A DNA stretch of 64,000 nt from the NCBI RefSeq assembly GCF_000426725.1, contig NZ_AUFX01000011.1:62001-126000 (forward strand). Reading direction: 5' to 3'. The DNA comes from Sporocytophaga myxococcoides DSM 11118 (GTDB taxonomy: Bacteria > Bacteroidota > Bacteroidia > Cytophagales > Cytophagaceae). Shown one piece after another: positions 34,455 through 43,193 of this stretch (position 1 is the first letter of the stretch; each line of letters opens with the position of its first letter). The notes under the pieces are model-generated. The model was not told where the DNA came from. It worked only from the letters and a program-made list of their open reading frames with translations, and made no database searches. The translations under genes and the position numbers were made by a program.

Positions 34455-35300
34455 ATGAAAAAGATAATTGTACCCATAGATTTTTCTGAAGTATCTGAAA
34501 ATGCTCTTATCGCAGCAACTGAGATCGCCCGCAAAACCCAAGCTGAAGTTGAGATATTTCATGTAATTGAATCCTCTGGAGGAACCACCATCAGTGAAAC
34601 CGGCGAGATATTCATGCCTGATAAAATGGAACAGGTATACGTTTTAAAATGTATAGAACTTGCCAAAAATAAAATACATTCCATCCTGGAAAATGTCAGG
34701 TATGCAGGAGTCAGATTCATTCCAAAGATAAAAGTCGGAGATCCCGGCAAACATTTTTCCAGATACATTACTTTGGAAAAGGCGGATATGATCATAATGG
34801 GAACTTCAGGGTCTGAAGGAATACTTAAGGGAATATTTAATGAATCCAATGCTGAAAAGGTCGTAACAAGAGCTGATTGTATGGTTCTTTCTGTGAAAAA
34901 TAATAACAAGGATTTTCATATGAGAAATTTAGTCCTTGCAACTAACTTTCAGGACGATTCTCCCGAGTTCATTGGCAAACTAAAGGCCTTGCAGGAAATA
35001 TTTGATTTCAAAATTCATTTATTATATATTAATCCCTTGATCAATTATGAATCAAATCAGAGTATAATCCAAAGCAGATTAAGAGATTATGTCAACCGGT
35101 TTCAGTTGAAAAATTGTGAAAGTATTATTCAGGAAGATTTAACCGAATACAATGGAATTGTAAAATATGCTGAAGATATCAATGCAGATATTATAGCATT
35201 GTCTACTCATCAGCATAAAGGCCTGCACTGGCTTGGAGGAATATCTGAAGATCTTGTAAACTTTGCTGAATTTCCTGTACTTACATTTAAGGTAAATTAA
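34455..35300 (+). CDS. Universal stress protein, two Usp domains
   Basis: The 281-residue protein has a first Usp domain (KKIIVPIDFSEVSENALIAA...MGTSGSEGILKGIFNESNAEKV, with the nucleotide-binding loop partly kept) and a second, more diverged one ending in LSTHQHKGLHWLGGISEDLVN and FPVLTFKV. It begins 26 bases after the first Usp gene, so the two are probably co-transcribed. The mild similarity between them suggests an old duplication. Its place next to a lactate dehydrogenase points to fermentative or low-oxygen stress. Confidence 0.9.
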   Translation: MKKIIVPIDFSEVSENALIAATEIARKTQAEVEIFHVIESSGGTTISETGEIFMPDKMEQVYVLKCIELAKNKIHSILENVRYAGVRFIPKIKVGDPGKHFSRYITLEKADMIIMGTSGSEGILKGIFNESNAEKVVTRADCMVLSVKNNNKDFHMRNLVLATNFQDDSPEFIGKLKALQEIFDFKIHLLYINPLINYESNQSIIQSRLRDYVNRFQLKNCESIIQEDLTEYNGIVKYAEDINADIIALSTHQHKGLHWLGGISEDLVNFAEFPVLTFKVN

Positions 35301-35363
35301 TTGATATTAAATATTACGTTTACGATATCTAGCATTAAATAAATAATAACAATTACTAACAGC

Positions 35364-36353
35364 ATGAAACTAGCAATCTATAGCACCAAACCATACGAAA
35401 TAAAATATCTTGAAAATGCCAACAAGGGAAAACATGAGTTGTTATTTATCGAAGAGGCACTTTCAGCGGAAACTTTATATAAAGCTAATGGCTGTGATGC
35501 TATTTCTATTTTCACCAATGATGATGCGTCAGCAGAAGTATTGGAAAATATAAAAAAACTTAACATCCGATCTATAGCCGTCCGAGCAGCTGGGTATGAC
35601 AATGTGGACCTGAAAAAAGCGACAGAACTCTCGTTCAAAGTTGCCAATGTTCCTGACTACTCTCCCTATTCAATTGCAGAACACACTGCAACACTGATCC
35701 TTGCTTTAAACAGAAAAATAGTACAGGCTGACCGTAAAGTAAAAGACTCCAATTTTCTACTAGATGAACTTATTGGATTTGATCTTAATGGTAAAACAGT
35801 CGGCATTATTGGCGTAGGAAAGATTGGTGGAATATTAGCGAAGATCATGAATGGATTTGGCTGTAAGGTGTTGGGATTTGACATTAAGGAAAATAAGGAT
35901 TATACAGAAAAATATAACCTTCAATATGTATCACTTGAAGAAATGTATCAAAAAGCTGATATCATTTCCTTACATGCCCCGCTTAATGAGCACACTAAAT
36001 ATATGATAAACAAGGATACCCTCAGCAAAATGAAAAATGGGGTTATGATTGTAAATACAGGCAGAGGTGGGCTGATAAATACAGTTGATGCCATAGAAGC
36101 CCTAAAATCAGGAAAAATAGGATATCTGGGACTTGATGTATATGAAAAAGAAAAAGGTCTGTTCTTTTACAACCACTCTGCGGATGTTTTGAAAGATGAT
36201 GTATTTGCAAGATTGATGACATTCAAAAATGTAATAATAACAGGCCACCAGGCATTTCTGACAGATAATGCATTAAAAAATATTGCGGATACAACTATAA
36301 ATAACATAGATAGCTGGCAATCTGGTAACAGATCAAAAAATGATATTTTTTAA
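35364..36353 (+). CDS. D-lactate dehydrogenase (2-hydroxyacid dehydrogenase family)
   Basis: The 329-residue enzyme has the NAD-binding loop GIIGVGKIGG (147-156). The catalytic residues are R234 (NTGRGG), E261 (DVYEKE) and H295 (GHQAFLT). The N-terminal substrate region (AVRAAGYDNVDL, SPYSIAEH) is that of fermentative D-lactate dehydrogenases. It should reduce pyruvate to D-lactate and regenerate NAD+. It lies in a run of stress and signalling genes, with gaps of 63 and 44 bases to its neighbours, which supports a role when respiration is limited. Confidence 0.92.
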   Translation: MKLAIYSTKPYEIKYLENANKGKHELLFIEEALSAETLYKANGCDAISIFTNDDASAEVLENIKKLNIRSIAVRAAGYDNVDLKKATELSFKVANVPDYSPYSIAEHTATLILALNRKIVQADRKVKDSNFLLDELIGFDLNGKTVGIIGVGKIGGILAKIMNGFGCKVLGFDIKENKDYTEKYNLQYVSLEEMYQKADIISLHAPLNEHTKYMINKDTLSKMKNGVMIVNTGRGGLINTVDAIEALKSGKIGYLGLDVYEKEKGLFFYNHSADVLKDDVFARLMTFKNVIITGHQAFLTDNALKNIADTTINNIDSWQSGNRSKNDIF

Positions 36354-36397
36354 AACATATTTGTTATTAACTTTAGAGTAAAAAAGAGAAGTTTACA

Positions 36398-37630
36398 TTG
36401 AACGAACAGGATAAAAATCCTTTGGATAACGAATCCCGCCTAAGAGCTATTATTGAAACAGCTATTGATGGCATTATTACAATAGATCAAAGAGGGATCA
36501 TTGAAACGATAAACCCTGCAGCTGCTAAAATCTTTGAATACGCTCCTCATGAAGTTATTGGTAAGAATATCAATATTCTCATGCCTGAGCCTGATAAAAG
36601 CAGGCACGATGAATATATTCATAACTATCAGCGGACAGGTGAAAAAAAGATTATCGGGATTGGTCGTGAAGTACTCGGAAGAAAAAAGAGTGGCAACGTG
36701 TTCCCCTTCCGACTAAGCGTAAGTGAAGTTTTCTTGCAGAATAAAATTATTTATACTGGGGTCATCCATGACATTACCAAGCTTAAAGAAGCTGAGAATG
36801 CATATAAAAAGCTGAATATCGAACTGGAAGAACGCGTTCAACAGAGGACCTCAGAACTTTTTGACGCCATCAAACAACTCAAAGAAACCAATAATAAGCA
36901 AAAACAGGCTGAAGCAGAAGTCAGAAAAGCACTTGAGAAGGAGAAGGAACTTAATGAGCTTAAATCCCGATTTGTCACAATTGCTTCTCATGAATTCCGA
37001 ACGCCACTTAGCACTATCCTTTCTTCCGTTTCTCTTATTTCCAAATACAATGAAATGGGAGAAAAGGAAAAGATTGATAAGCATATCCTGAGAATAAAAT
37101 CTTCTGTTTCGAACCTGACAGGTATACTCAATGATTTTCTATCATTGAGTAAATTGGAAGAAGGTATTATTTCAAACACCCCTTCTCTGTTTAATATACA
37201 TTCCCTTGGTATTGAAATTAATGAAGAACTTACCCCAGCACTAAAAAGCAATCAAACCATTTCTTGCAAGCACAAAGGTCGGGAGGAAGTTTATCTTGAT
37301 AAAAATATATTAAAAAACATCCTGTTAAACTTATTATCCAATGCTTCTAAATATTCCGGAGAAGGTACTATAGTTCTCGACATATTTGTAAGTCAGAAAG
37401 AGATAAATATAACAGTTAAAGATGAAGGTATTGGAATACCAGAAAATGATATTCAATTCTTATTTACAAGATTTTTCAGAGCTCATAATGCAGGGAATAT
37501 CCAGGGTACTGGACTAGGGCTTAATATTGTAAAACGATATGTAGAGTTGCTGGAGGGAAATATTTCAGTTGAAAGCAAGCTTGGTGTAGGTACAACTTTT
37601 AAAGTTAACATACCCGTTCTGAATAAATAA
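36398..37630 (+). CDS. PAS sensor histidine kinase with FixL-like PAS domain
   Basis: The 410-residue soluble kinase has a PAS domain (about 12-130) very like the haem PAS of FixL. In MPEPDKSRHDEYIH, H70 stands where FixL carries its haem-binding His. R90 in IIGIGRE corresponds to the oxygen-sensing Arg, while the Arg six residues after the His is Asn76. A coiled coil (about 133-190) leads to HisKA with H198 (ASHEFRTP) and an HATPase domain (NLLSNASKYSGEG, GIGIPENDI, GTGLGLNIVKRYV). The start is TTG. No membrane helix is present. Many PAS domains share part of this motif, so haem binding is an inference. Confidence 0.9.
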   Translation: MNEQDKNPLDNESRLRAIIETAIDGIITIDQRGIIETINPAAAKIFEYAPHEVIGKNINILMPEPDKSRHDEYIHNYQRTGEKKIIGIGREVLGRKKSGNVFPFRLSVSEVFLQNKIIYTGVIHDITKLKEAENAYKKLNIELEERVQQRTSELFDAIKQLKETNNKQKQAEAEVRKALEKEKELNELKSRFVTIASHEFRTPLSTILSSVSLISKYNEMGEKEKIDKHILRIKSSVSNLTGILNDFLSLSKLEEGIISNTPSLFNIHSLGIEINEELTPALKSNQTISCKHKGREEVYLDKNILKNILLNLLSNASKYSGEGTIVLDIFVSQKEINITVKDEGIGIPENDIQFLFTRFFRAHNAGNIQGTGLGLNIVKRYVELLEGNISVESKLGVGTTFKVNIPVLNK

Positions 37631-37654
37631 TTGATTTTTTTAATTTAGTAAAGT

Positions 37655-38716
37655 ATGAAAAAAATTTTGCTTATAGAAGATAACCAGGAAGTAAGAGAGA
37701 ATACTGCAGAAATTCTTGAGTTATCTAATTACAAAGTTGTTACAGCCGAAAATGGTAAGATTGGTGTGGAGCTTGCCAAAGTAGAAAACCCGGACCTTAT
37801 CATCTGCGATGTTATGATGCCAGAACTTGATGGCTTTGGGGTATTGCATGTATTGAGTAAAAACTCAGCGACTGCAAGCATTCCATTTATTTTCCTAACT
37901 GCAAAAGCCGAAAAAGAGGACATGCGCAAAGGGATGAAACTCGGCGCGGATGATTATCTGACAAAACCTTTTGATGATATCGAGCTTCTGGATGCAGTTG
38001 AAACAAGGCTAAAAAAAAATGATCTGATAAAAGAAGAGTTTAAAAAAACTACCGAAGGTCTGGATGAATTTATAAGCAAAGTAAGAGGTATAAAAGAACT
38101 GGAAAATTTATCGAATAATGACCAGCGAATCATTATCGTTCCCAAGAAACACTCCGTTTTCTCACAAGGGAGTTATCCCAACTTTTTATATTTCGTAAGC
38201 AGCGGAAAAATCAAGACGTCCAGAACTGATAAACTGGGAAATGAATTTATTACTGGTCTGTTCAAAGAAGGTGATTTCTTTGGTTATACTGATTTATTGG
38301 AAAATTCAATATATACTGAAAGTGCCGTAGCCCTAGAAGATTCAAAAATTTGCTCCATATTGAAAGAGGATTTTTTTGCTTTGCTTTATAACAACAGAGA
38401 TGTTGCCAACAAATTTATAAAACTTCTTTCTGATAATGTAATTGAGCAAGAGGAAAGACTACTTAAACTTGCTTATGGATCAGTTAGAAAGAGAGTTGCC
38501 GAAGCTTTGCTGATGCTTCAGAAAAAATATCAAAGTAGTGAAAGTAAAGAATTTACAATGGCAATCTCGAGAGATGATTTATCCGGCATTGTAGGAGCTT
38601 CCAAAGAAACGGTAATCCGCACACTCACTGATTTCAAAGAAGAGGGCTTTATTCAGATTGCGGGCAGTAAAATTACTATTGTGAATGGAGATAAATTATC
38701 CAAATTGAAACATTAA
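37655..38716 (+). CDS. Response regulator with Crp/Fnr-type output (REC-cNMP-HTH)
   Basis: The 353-residue protein fuses a receiver domain, with phospho-acceptor D52 (IICDVMMPELDG) and K105 (DYLTKPF), to a Crp/Fnr protein. The cyclic-nucleotide-like barrel covers about 145-265 (QGSYPNFLYFVSSGKIKTSR, FKEGDFFGYTDLL). The Crp helix-turn-helix covers about 285-345 (ISRDDLSGIVGASKETVIRTLTDFKEEG). No Fnr cysteine cluster is present. It begins 24 bases after the FixL-like kinase gene, its presumed partner. The pair thus merges FixJ and FixK functions in one protein. Targets may include the Usp and lactate genes upstream. Confidence 0.92.
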   Translation: MKKILLIEDNQEVRENTAEILELSNYKVVTAENGKIGVELAKVENPDLIICDVMMPELDGFGVLHVLSKNSATASIPFIFLTAKAEKEDMRKGMKLGADDYLTKPFDDIELLDAVETRLKKNDLIKEEFKKTTEGLDEFISKVRGIKELENLSNNDQRIIIVPKKHSVFSQGSYPNFLYFVSSGKIKTSRTDKLGNEFITGLFKEGDFFGYTDLLENSIYTESAVALEDSKICSILKEDFFALLYNNRDVANKFIKLLSDNVIEQEERLLKLAYGSVRKRVAEALLMLQKKYQSSESKEFTMAISRDDLSGIVGASKETVIRTLTDFKEEGFIQIAGSKITIVNGDKLSKLKH

Positions 38717-38730
38717 ACTAATTGCTGATT

Positions 38731-38770
38731 AAATAAAACGGGGCTTTAAATACAAGGTCGCGTTTTATTT
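38731..38770. terminator. Bidirectional terminator between convergent genes
   Basis: AAATAAAACG (38731-38740) pairs with CGTTTTATTT (38761-38770). The A/T ends suit both directions, between the response regulator and the PilJ-type kinase. Confidence 0.55.
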
Positions 38771-38776
38771 AGACCT

Positions 38777-40258
38777 TTAACACTTGAAATAAACTTTAAA
38801 AGTAGATCCGACTCCTACTTTACTTTCAACTTCTATCTTTCCACCGTTATTATCCATAATCCTTTTCACTATATACATTCCAACTCCTGAACCTTCTACA
38901 TGATTATGCAATCGCTTATACATGTTAAAAATTTCTGATATCTCGTTTTCCTTTATCCCCATCCCATTATCGCTTACCTTCAAAATGATATAATCCTTAA
39001 TCATTTTGGTTGAGATATGGATTACTGGTGGTCTTTCCGGGGTCTTATACTTTATGGCATTAGACAATAGGTTAAACAAAATACTTCTTAAATTCTTAAG
39101 CGAAAAACTTATCTCCGGAGCGGCTTTAAAATCCTCTGTGATAACTGCACCTGAACTTTGTACCTGATCTTTAATCGATAATTTAATTTCCTCCACGACT
39201 TCTTTAAATACCACTTTCTCCGTTCCTGTTTCAATGTCTCCCTGCGCCTTTCCGATATTCCCTAATTCACTCAATACATCTTTAAACCTGACTATAGACT
39301 CATCCATCATTTCAGTAATTTCATTAGCCTTTGACTGAGTCTCAGGTACCTGTCCTTTCAGCAAGTGAAAAAGTGCTTCTATATTTTTAATCGGTGCTTT
39401 TAAATCATGCGAAGCTGTATATACAAAATTATCCAGGTCTTTATTTATCTTGTCCAATTGTTTGTTCTTCATTTCCAGCTCTTGATTCTTCTCAAACAAT
39501 TCATTTGTCCTTTCTCCTATTTTTATCTCAAGCTGATTATTCAGATTTCTCAATTGTGCTTCCTTATCGATCAGGTTTGCAATTACTTCGCTGATCTTTT
39601 GAGCTGCTGGTTTAAAAATAAAAAATCCTTCAAGCAGCAAAACTAAAATGGTGATAACAAATAATACCAACTCTATCTTTTTCAGAAATAAAACTTTAAG
39701 TCTTGCTTCCTTTTCGAATTCCTTCACAATCGAATCCATAAGGTTAAGATATGAACTCTCATTTAAGAGTATAGTCTCTATGTTTCCCAAGATCAATCTT
39801 GAATTCCAGTGCTGATTTTCAATGACAGAAGAAATGATATTTGCGTTAGTGTATATTTCCTTAAAGTAATAATCTGCTTCTTCAAATAATAATTCAACCT
39901 GATGATTGGTATTCACCGGAAGATTTACAGAGGTATCGCCTAATCTTAGTCCATGGTGAAACTTGTCCCATGTATCTAAAGCTGCACGAAGCTTTTGTGC
40001 TGATTCGATCCTGAATAATGAATCAGGACTTCGCTCTATAGAAAGGCATAATTTACAGATCTTCTGGCTTAACATCCTTTGACGACCAGACATGTTAACC
40101 ACATAAGAATCTTCAGTTTGATTAGATACTGCTCTTTGAATAAGGATTTGTCCAAGAAGGGTTAACAATGCAACAGCAGATAAAGCAAGAATGTATAGCT
40201 TCGTAAGTTTCCTTGAAGAATCAGATGGTATTGAACTATGACCTGCCGCCTTTTCCAT
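38777..40258 (-). CDS. Membrane histidine kinase with PilJ-type sensor domain
   Basis: The 493-residue kinase has a first membrane helix (about 20-42) and a periplasmic PilJ/NarX-type N-terminal sensor domain (about 45-185; VVNMSGRQRMLSQKICKL). A second membrane helix (about 194-215) and a coiled coil follow. Then come HisKA with H284 (TASHDLKAP) and an HATPase (NLLSNAIKYKTPE, DNGMGIKENEI, GSGVGMYIVKRIM). In NarX-like proteins such sensor domains detect small anions such as nitrate, but the ligand here is unknown. No response regulator stands next to it except the convergent REC-Crp gene. Confidence 0.9.
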   Translation of the reverse strand: MEKAAGHSSIPSDSSRKLTKLYILALSAVALLTLLGQILIQRAVSNQTEDSYVVNMSGRQRMLSQKICKLCLSIERSPDSLFRIESAQKLRAALDTWDKFHHGLRLGDTSVNLPVNTNHQVELLFEEADYYFKEIYTNANIISSVIENQHWNSRLILGNIETILLNESSYLNLMDSIVKEFEKEARLKVLFLKKIELVLFVITILVLLLEGFFIFKPAAQKISEVIANLIDKEAQLRNLNNQLEIKIGERTNELFEKNQELEMKNKQLDKINKDLDNFVYTASHDLKAPIKNIEALFHLLKGQVPETQSKANEITEMMDESIVRFKDVLSELGNIGKAQGDIETGTEKVVFKEVVEEIKLSIKDQVQSSGAVITEDFKAAPEISFSLKNLRSILFNLLSNAIKYKTPERPPVIHISTKMIKDYIILKVSDNGMGIKENEISEIFNMYKRLHNHVEGSGVGMYIVKRIMDNNGGKIEVESKVGVGSTFKVYFKC

Positions 40259-40318
40259 GGATTTGAAAAAATAAAAATTAAAGTCAGGAAAGATTGTAAA
40301 AGATTCAACTAGTATTAA

Positions 40319-40849
40319 TTATTCATCTATTTCCCAATCCTCTTTAAATTTTTCAAACAGATTAGGATTAATCTGTCTAAATTCATTTATATTTTCTTCA
40401 TCCCATTCCTTGCCATCTGGGCTGGCTTTAGGCGTCCGGATGATTTCAGGCATCTCCTCATCTGTAAGTTCTTCATATGCTTCTGCAAAAAGGTAATTGT
40501 ACTCTTCTCCAGCTTCGCTATCTTTAAGCGCCTCTTGCGACATCTGAGAAAGCGAATCAGAATTTTCAAGAGCACCATAATAAATTTCCTTCCCTCTGCC
40601 AATCAGCCAAGCTCTGAAATCTATAAATCCATCATCTGAACATCCACCTTGAATTGTATAAGCGGCAGCCCATAAGTCCCATTTGTAAGCCTGATCCATT
40701 AGATCCCAAAAAATCTCCTGAGCTTTTATTATTTCTCTTTTATCCAGATGCTGCAAAGCCTCTCGAAGATTGTCTAATTGTAAATAGATATCTTCGTTTG
40801 TATTTTTTTTCGATTGCTCAATTAAATCCCAAAATTTGCTGATATCCAT
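40319..40849 (-). CDS. DUF4240-domain protein
   Basis: The 176-residue acidic cytoplasmic protein starts MDISKFWDLIEQSK and has the core WDLWAAAYTIQGGCSDDGFIDFRAWLIGRGKEIY of DUF4240, a family found in many bacteria, often near toxin or immunity genes, with no known activity. Here it lies 60 bases upstream of a sensor kinase gene on the same strand and away from any toxin. A C-terminal acidic tail (EEMPEII...EKFKEDWEID) completes it. Confidence 0.85.
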   Translation of the reverse strand: MDISKFWDLIEQSKKNTNEDIYLQLDNLREALQHLDKREIIKAQEIFWDLMDQAYKWDLWAAAYTIQGGCSDDGFIDFRAWLIGRGKEIYYGALENSDSLSQMSQEALKDSEAGEEYNYLFAEAYEELTDEEMPEIIRTPKASPDGKEWDEENINEFRQINPNLFEKFKEDWEIDE

Positions 40850-41448
40850 AGTAATTTAATATAATTAAAAATAACCCTTATTCCAATTCTGCTTAACAAT
40901 GAATTTTTATTATGCCTAAAAATATATGAAGACCTGAATAAACAGAAAATGTTTGAAATATTAATATTTACTCAAAGTTAGAATTGAATCATTTGCTTAA
41001 AATAGTTATAAAAAAATAATCCCGGAGGATATACGGGGAGTATATTGATCTCCGGGATCTTTCAACCAGCTATGGAAGTCCAAAAGTAGATAATATTTTA
41101 ATATCATGCCAAACTTTTAGATTAAAAACATAATAAATAGGACCAATAGATTATTTACATGTACTAACATCTTTTATATTAATATTTTCGTTGTAATATT
41201 CAATGCATTTTTTTTATTTTTAATTGGATTTTTTACTAATTAGAAGTAATTTACTGATTAACAAGCTTCAACAATCAAAAGACAGCTCAATTACTATAAA
41301 TTCCTTATTATCTATGCATTACATCTCACAATAATATTGGATAATACTTATACTAAACATTAAGATTTGATTTTGCTTAATAAATAAGATTTGAATTAAA
41401 GAATCGAATTACCGGCTATTATCGTTAAAATTACTTAAACTCCCTTAA
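40850..41448. other. 600-base gene-free region between divergent genes
   Basis: It is very AT-rich, with no open frame of note. It contains the GC-rich hairpin at 41019-41058 and, just after it, the 9-mer AACCAGCTA (41064-41072). Promoters of both flanking genes must lie here. A small RNA that includes the hairpin is possible. Confidence 0.45.
41019..41058. repeat. Two-part hairpin in a divergent promoter region
   Basis: ATCCCGGAG (41019-41027) pairs with CTCCGGGAT (41050-41058). Inside, ATATAC (41029-41034) pairs with GTATAT (41040-41045) around GGGGA. It is a GC-rich island in AT-rich DNA, followed by CTTTC and not by a long T-run. Confidence 0.55.
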
Positions 41449-42159
41449 ATGAGAATTATAAAATTAACATTTCTACTTTTATTATATTGTACTGCAGCAT
41501 TTTCCCAGAAAAACGCTCTTATAGGGGATTGGTATTTTATCAACAGGAATGGCATCATTCAAACCATTATTACAAAGGATTCAATTATTTCAAGACAACT
41601 ATACTTTGACCTGTACCCTAAAGATTTACCGGCAGATAAGTACAAATATGAAAAAATTGCTTACAAAAAAAATCGAATATATGTCATATCTAAAAGTAAG
41701 AAAGGCAATGATTTAATGCATGCTTCTACCTTAGTAAATTTTGTTCCCGGTAAAAGTTTTCATATGGCTTGGAATGGGAATGACACTGCCGTGAAAGGAA
41801 ATAAAAATCTTATCAGAACTTTAGAAAAAGATACTATTCTTAAATTCGGTTATGCTTTCTATTCTAAAAGTGAGATAGAAAGAATTCAGAAATTGAAAGA
41901 GGTTGAATCAATGAGCAAAGAGGAATTTGCGAAATATTGCAGAATATTTGTAAATCTTCACAATCAAACCATTTCAGAATTTGATAAATATGATCATGGT
42001 TATGCAGGAATTACATATATTTTTCAAATAACTGCCCAATCTTTACTCCATGCTGGCTATAATCCTATTGAATCTGAAGGCAAACTTGAAAAAATTTATA
42101 TAAAATATGCTTCTGATCCGGAATTGAAAGAAATTCTTAACAGTCTTAGGATGCAATAA
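41449..42159 (+). CDS. Exported protein of unknown function
   Basis: The 236-residue protein has a signal peptide (IIKLTFLLLLYCTAAFSQ). A beta-rich middle follows (IGDWYFINRNGIIQTIITKDSIISRQLYF), similar in feel to lipocalin-like 'amount of product' domains. The helical C-terminus is MSKEEFAKYCRIFVNLHNQTISEF. No family was recognised. It stands alone before an outer-membrane barrel gene 212 bases away. Confidence 0.65.
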   Translation: MRIIKLTFLLLLYCTAAFSQKNALIGDWYFINRNGIIQTIITKDSIISRQLYFDLYPKDLPADKYKYEKIAYKKNRIYVISKSKKGNDLMHASTLVNFVPGKSFHMAWNGNDTAVKGNKNLIRTLEKDTILKFGYAFYSKSEIERIQKLKEVESMSKEEFAKYCRIFVNLHNQTISEFDKYDHGYAGITYIFQITAQSLLHAGYNPIESEGKLEKIYIKYASDPELKEILNSLRMQ

Positions 42160-42371
42160 ACTGATAATATTTTTTTATTGGTTATATTTTAAGGCTGAAT
42201 TTTTCACTGGTCTTGTACAATTTTTTTAAAAATATTTTTAAACAATTTTCAAAAAATTATATTTAACCTTCGATTGAATCTAAGGAAAAGCCAAGATCTG
42301 TTCATACTGATCAGGCTTTTACTGATAGATTTCACTAATTAATAACTTTAACTAACCAACTAACTAGTACA

Positions 42372-43022
42372 ATGAAAAAACAATTATTATCCATTGCCTT
42401 ATTACTGGCATCTCTGACTTCTTTTGCGCAATTAGAACAAGGTAAATTACTTTTAGGTGGCCGTATTGGAATATCATCAACTTCACCAAACACGGTAAAT
42501 GGCGGAACTACTGTAGATGGAGTAAAAACTACCTCATATTTTGTTACTCCTGCTATTGGATATTTCATTGCTGAAAATTTTGCATTAGGTTTAAATATCG
42601 GCTTTGGTGGGTATACTGAAAAAACTCCCGCAAATGCAGGTACACCAGAGTTGAAAGATAAAAATCCTTATTTCCTTATTGGTCCATTTGGAAGATATTA
42701 CAAAAAATTCGGTGATAACTTTGCTGTTTTTGGGCAAGCGGCTATTGATTTCAGATTTGGTAAAAATAAAAATGAAACATATAATGCATTTTTTAATAGA
42801 ATTGAGACTACTGAGAACAAAACAAGCTATTTTAGTCCAAATATAAGACCAGGTATTGTATTCTTCCCATATTCAAAAGTGGGCATTGAACTACTTGTCG
42901 GAAGAATCGGATATACTCACTCTGTTGTGAAATTTAATGACGACAGCAAGAGTAAAAATAATAGTGTAGACTTCAACTTTGACCTTGCTAATGTTCAACT
43001 AGGTGTGTTTTTATACTTATAA
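42372..43022 (+). CDS. Outer-membrane beta-barrel protein
   Basis: The 216-residue protein has a signal peptide (QLLSIALLLASLTSFAQ) and alternating amphipathic strands of a small porin-like barrel (FVTPAIGYFIAENFALGLNIGFGG, FGRYYKKFGDNFAVFGQAAIDFRFG). The end is LANVQLGVFLYL, a usual barrel C-terminus. It should sit in the outer membrane. The substrate or role is unknown. A strong terminator follows. Confidence 0.85.
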   Translation: MKKQLLSIALLLASLTSFAQLEQGKLLLGGRIGISSTSPNTVNGGTTVDGVKTTSYFVTPAIGYFIAENFALGLNIGFGGYTEKTPANAGTPELKDKNPYFLIGPFGRYYKKFGDNFAVFGQAAIDFRFGKNKNETYNAFFNRIETTENKTSYFSPNIRPGIVFFPYSKVGIELLVGRIGYTHSVVKFNDDSKSKNNSVDFNFDLANVQLGVFLYL

Positions 43023-43046
43023 TCTAAATATTATTAATTAAAAAAC

Positions 43047-43082
43047 AAAGGCCATTTGACTATACAAATGGCCTTTATTTTT
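43047..43082 (+). terminator. Terminator of the beta-barrel gene
   Basis: AAAGGCCATTTG (43047-43058) and CAAATGGCCTTT (43065-43076) form a perfect 12-bp stem followed by ATTTTTTT. Confidence 0.85.
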
Positions 43083-43137
43083 TGGGTTATGATCCGATAT
43101 TTTAAACTTTATTATTTATCTAATAGCTTAAAATAGA

Positions 43138-43160
43138 AAGGCTATCAAAATGACAGCCTT
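43138..43160 (-). terminator. Terminator of the YD-like repeat protein gene
   Basis: On the minus strand AAGGCTGTCA and TGATAGCCTT form a stem with one mismatch, followed by TCTATTTTAAGC. It lies 34 bases past the stop codon. Confidence 0.6.
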
Positions 43161-43193
43161 CCATAAATTCATAATATCTCATCAACTATCTTA

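Noticed and set aside
40319-40849. Toxin-immunity reading of the DUF4240 protein
   Set aside because: DUF4240 can occur near toxins, but no toxin, RHS core or secretion gene lies nearby.
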